64,000 nucleotides of DNA from Caloramator quimbayensis. GTDB lineage: Bacteria; Bacillota; Clostridia; Clostridiales; Caloramatoraceae. The translations under genes were made by a program, and so were the position numbers. The stretch lies in the NCBI RefSeq assembly GCF_900167605.1, contig NZ_FUYH01000005.1, forward strand, positions 62,001 to 126,000, written 5' to 3'. The notes beneath the pieces were generated by a model. It did no database searches. It saw only the letters and a list, made by a program, of their open reading frames with translations, and was not told where the DNA came from. Of the stretch, positions 62,601 through 64,000 are shown one piece after another; position 1 is the first letter of the stretch, and each line of letters begins with the position of its first letter.

Positions 62601-64000
62601 GCTTTGAAAGTTTATAGATTAAGTATTTTTCTGAAGGTGCAGAGATTGTATCTATTATTTCACTAATATTATCCTTCATTGATGAAGTAAACTTTTGTCT
62701 GCTTTCCAAAGATAAATAGGGTATTATATTATAGGAGATTTCAAAGGCTGATAATCTTAAAGAAAGATTGCTGCTTTTTATCATTTTTGCAATATATTCA
62801 AAAAGTATATTAAGATTTTCATCTTCATCAGATATAGGGATATACTTGGCTGCTTCTAAAAGATAAAGCTGAACATTATCATTCTTATTTATATATTTAG
62901 CATAATAGCTTAGAAGTATTTTTCTGTATCCAAAAGTTTGATTCTGCTTGCAGTTAGAGAAAATTGACATTACTATTGTAATTATGCTGTAACCTATCCA
63001 TTCTCTATGAAGAGGAATAATTTTGTGGCTTGGATTAATTAATATTTCAAGATATTTGTTAAAAAGTTCATAACCAGTTATACTTTCAGATTTAAAAATT
63101 GCATCTTCAGGAATTTCCTTTCTATATTCTTCATCGAAGGTACCTATTAATTTTCCAATCAATTCAGCACACTGTTTTCTAATATCATCTTCAGGGTGAG
63201 TAAGTTCATCGTATAAGAACTTAAGAGTAATTAGTTTTTGCTTTTGAGTAAGATAAGTTGAATATTCTTCAAGGGCAGTAATGTATTTTCTAAGGTTTTT
63301 CCAGTTGTCTTGGCTTCTTGCAAGTTCAAGTATTTTATTCAAAGATGATTCGTCTCTTAGTAAATACATAAGGTTAATATTGTGCTTTATAGATAGATTT
63401 TTAAAACTATCTATTATTTCTTTTCCATGCATTAAAGAGTAATTATTATTTAAAATTTGTTTGTTATTCTCAATATTTGTAAAATTATTAACGTCAACAC
63501 CTAAACTTATTATATAATCTTCAAAGTCTTTTAACTTTAAATAAACTTTTTTATATCTTTTTATTTTAGCTTCATCGAGGTTATCGAGTTTGTTTAATAT
63601 TATGTCAAAGGATTCTTTTAAAGAAAAAATATGCATTTGAGGCTTTTTGCTGTCTTCTGAATAGTTTTTTACACGAAAATCAGCATAAATTAACAGCAAT
63701 GATTCAATAGGAAGATTTTCAAGTTCAAGGTCCCAAGTTGAATGATTAACAGCAATATGACCTATATATTGTATATCATGTTTTTTAAACCACAAATCTG
63801 TATAATAATAGTGAAGATAGGGTACCCTTTTTGATTCCCATTCTCTGCATCCATATTTTCCTATATCATGTCCTGCCGCACTTCCTGAAACCCTTCCTAA
63901 ATCTACAGGAAGGTTTAAATTTATAAGCTGTCTTGCAAGGTTTACGGCAATATAATGAACTCCGCATATATGGTCGAGAGTGTTATATCCTAATATTTCC
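59626..64000 (-). CDS. Giant multidomain protein: HD hydrolase, helical repeats, NadD-like nucleotidyltransferase, GNAT-like region, phosphoribosyltransferase (5' end outside window)
   Basis: At least 1457 residues are visible; the reading frame stays open to the window edge (first full codon at 63999), so the true start lies beyond it. A TTG at 63795 is internal to the HD domain and not the start. Visible order: HD domain (about 1-115) with H10, H44-D45 (GHDIGK), GHIAVNH and YADF metal ligands; alpha-helical HEAT-like region (about 190-745); NadD/cytidylyltransferase-like domain (about 749-945) with FFPGTFDPFSLSHKEI, VAGSD and ISSSQIR; a GNAT-like stretch (about 955-1110); and a PRTase-like domain (about 1195-1350) with VILVDDLLNKGYR. 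The usual HxGH of the transferase reads SLSH here. Forms an operon with the two following genes. Confidence 0.8.
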   Translation of the reverse strand, partial: EILGYNTLDHICGVHYIAVNLARQLINLNLPVDLGRVSGSAAGHDIGKYGCREWESKRVPYLHYYYTDLWFKKHDIQYIGHIAVNHSTWDLELENLPIESLLLIYADFRVKNYSEDSKKPQMHIFSLKESFDIILNKLDNLDEAKIKRYKKVYLKLKDFEDYIISLGVDVNNFTNIENNKQILNNNYSLMHGKEIIDSFKNLSIKHNINLMYLLRDESSLNKILELARSQDNWKNLRKYITALEEYSTYLTQKQKLITLKFLYDELTHPEDDIRKQCAELIGKLIGTFDEEYRKEIPEDAIFKSESITGYELFNKYLEILINPSHKIIPLHREWIGYSIITIVMSIFSNCKQNQTFGYRKILLSYYAKYINKNDNVQLYLLEAAKYIPISDEDENLNILFEYIAKMIKSSNLSLRLSAFEISYNIIPYLSLESRQKFTSSMKDNISEIIDTISAPSEKYLIYKLSKLIDIELIFKNPISLLQENLLNTSDIFLSNLKTATNWIVKRVQIEMQLKYALKNYESIGLYTALHFCNILKVSAFECVRNRAGESLIKIIPYLKPEQRNDVAIELLRALELEGYQFTEYIPKYLGIIILHLEPVELDELIDDLQEKIKQSSPELCSLLLKTIGIAIANYSKYKDLSRETEIRYNNRLIKLLGILLNGLVNYNIEVKQYAFSVIGRDIFGNSSLNYDEKVNIFKLIAKKVLTLITDDLGDELQLLTNAAGLNHIYRFISDYVFLKGNFELIYPQKVAFFPGTFDPFSLSHKEIAKSIRDLGFEVYLQIDEFSWSKQTLPNLLRKNIANMSVADELNIFLYPEDIPINIGNPEDIEKLKLSFPFSKVYLVAGSDVLLNASSYKMPDVRNSIFELSHIVFDRKNQHVSSESDIKFLNTINKIKGDVIRLSLPPKYEDISSSQIRNNIDENRDISSLLDPLVQNYIYENGFYKREPQYKSIIKTVSIEFEVLENINDEILKMLCQLFENNFAIAYKRFSDFKLKDSARLIIAKDVKSNKILGFSAFHWVRFSSLFHEIKNPYATEYIRNNAAGRIIFIDGIFVLGNFNHENLEQIILTETLTYCLAKDYDYAVFKNILDFYVSKTLFDTLENQGFIKIFTDESISPIFAVNMSNPITLNLDAETMLKDPFKNNYSIKQAILKSRKKLQKSLSLLYPGNLVLSFDINILHENIVKKICTENGVPTQVSQPKSLGPFMCVPFGNILSRYIVPNTITKALHTEKLFAPDMKSFTIGAYPYYLQLENQVKMLRSFNRPVILVDDLLNKGYRIKALDPLLNSEKIEVKKIIVGILSGRGKELMDIQNREVDCAYFLPKLRHWFNESALYPFIGGDTLWRGVFPKRNLVPSINLILPYTSPAFIREASKESIYNLSLSCIENSLDILLAIEKEYQLTNERTLTLSSLGEVFISPRCPDHGTNMIYNLSLSPSNYLLNDLELLKRMENIINRL

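Overview
The window comes from a low-GC, endospore-forming Firmicute of the class Clostridia. The evidence is the AT-rich sequence, strong AGGAGG-type ribosome sites, frequent TTG starts, sporulation genes (spoIIGA-sigE-sigG, spoIVA, ylmC/ymxH and yteA types, a SpoVD-like PBP), an anaerobic ribonucleotide reductase with its activase, and a complex Mbh/Mrp-type energy-converting [NiFe] hydrogenase. A Caloramator/Fervidicella-like clostridium would fit, but the genus is inference. No tRNA, rRNA, CRISPR array, phage or transposase was found. The window reads as chromosomal core, with an accessory-looking cluster at the right end.

Left arm (1-9300): a tightly packed plus-strand operon opens with the tail of hypD and complete hypE. 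It continues with the NuoC-like and catalytic large subunits of a group 4 [NiFe] hydrogenase, hypA, a full set of Mrp antiporter-type membrane subunits (MrpE, F, G, MbhD, MbhE, MrpB, MrpC, MrpD), then the NuoH-, NuoB- and NuoI-like subunits. Together they should form a membrane complex that oxidises ferredoxin, makes H2 and pumps ions. The MrpD subunit carries a C-terminal extension resembling a fused MbhI. The large subunit ends exactly after its last metal-binding motif, so no maturation protease should be needed. The operon ends at a bidirectional terminator shared with a tiny minus-strand ORF.

9.6-14 kb: deoC, a LonB/LonC-like ATP-dependent protease, and ychF on the minus strand. 14.1-28.2 kb: the dcw division and wall cluster (mraZ, rsmH, ftsL, spoVD/ftsI, murE, mraY, spoVE/ftsW, murG, ftsQ, DUF881-sbp-DUF881, ftsA, ftsZ), with a MraZ-box array in front but without murF, murD or murC. 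28.4-31.3 kb: spoIIGA-sigE-sigG and a ylmC-type gene, with a recognisable Spo0A-type spoIIG promoter and a SigF/SigG-like promoter and RBS hairpin before sigG. 31.4-34.7 kb: nrdR-nrdD behind two NrdR boxes, then nrdG. 34.7-41.7 kb: pgeF, an OmpR-type two-component system, a DUF512 radical-SAM-like protein, der and gpsA. 41.7-44.6 kb: a minus-strand patatin lipase, spoIVA, and tiny minus-strand ORFs. 44.9-47.6 kb: yggS-sepF-yggT-ylmH-divIVA. 47.7-50.7 kb: an isoleucine T-box and ileS. 50.9-54.1 kb: aroB, DAHP synthase, aroA. 54.1-57.3 kb: DUF5665, a DksA-like yteA, lspA, rluD-type synthase and pyrR.

Right end (57.3-64 kb, minus strand): three tightly linked genes form the best candidate for an undescribed system. 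The first encodes a giant multidomain protein running off the window edge: HD phosphohydrolase, helical repeats, NadD-like nucleotidyltransferase, GNAT-like region and phosphoribosyltransferase. The second encodes a lactate/malate-dehydrogenase-like protein with an N-terminal extension. The third encodes a two-lobed flavoprotein with a cysteine cluster. The domain set (PRTase plus nucleotidyltransferase plus NAD-type dehydrogenase plus flavin reductase) suggests synthesis, salvage or repair of a nucleotide cofactor. That role is inference only.
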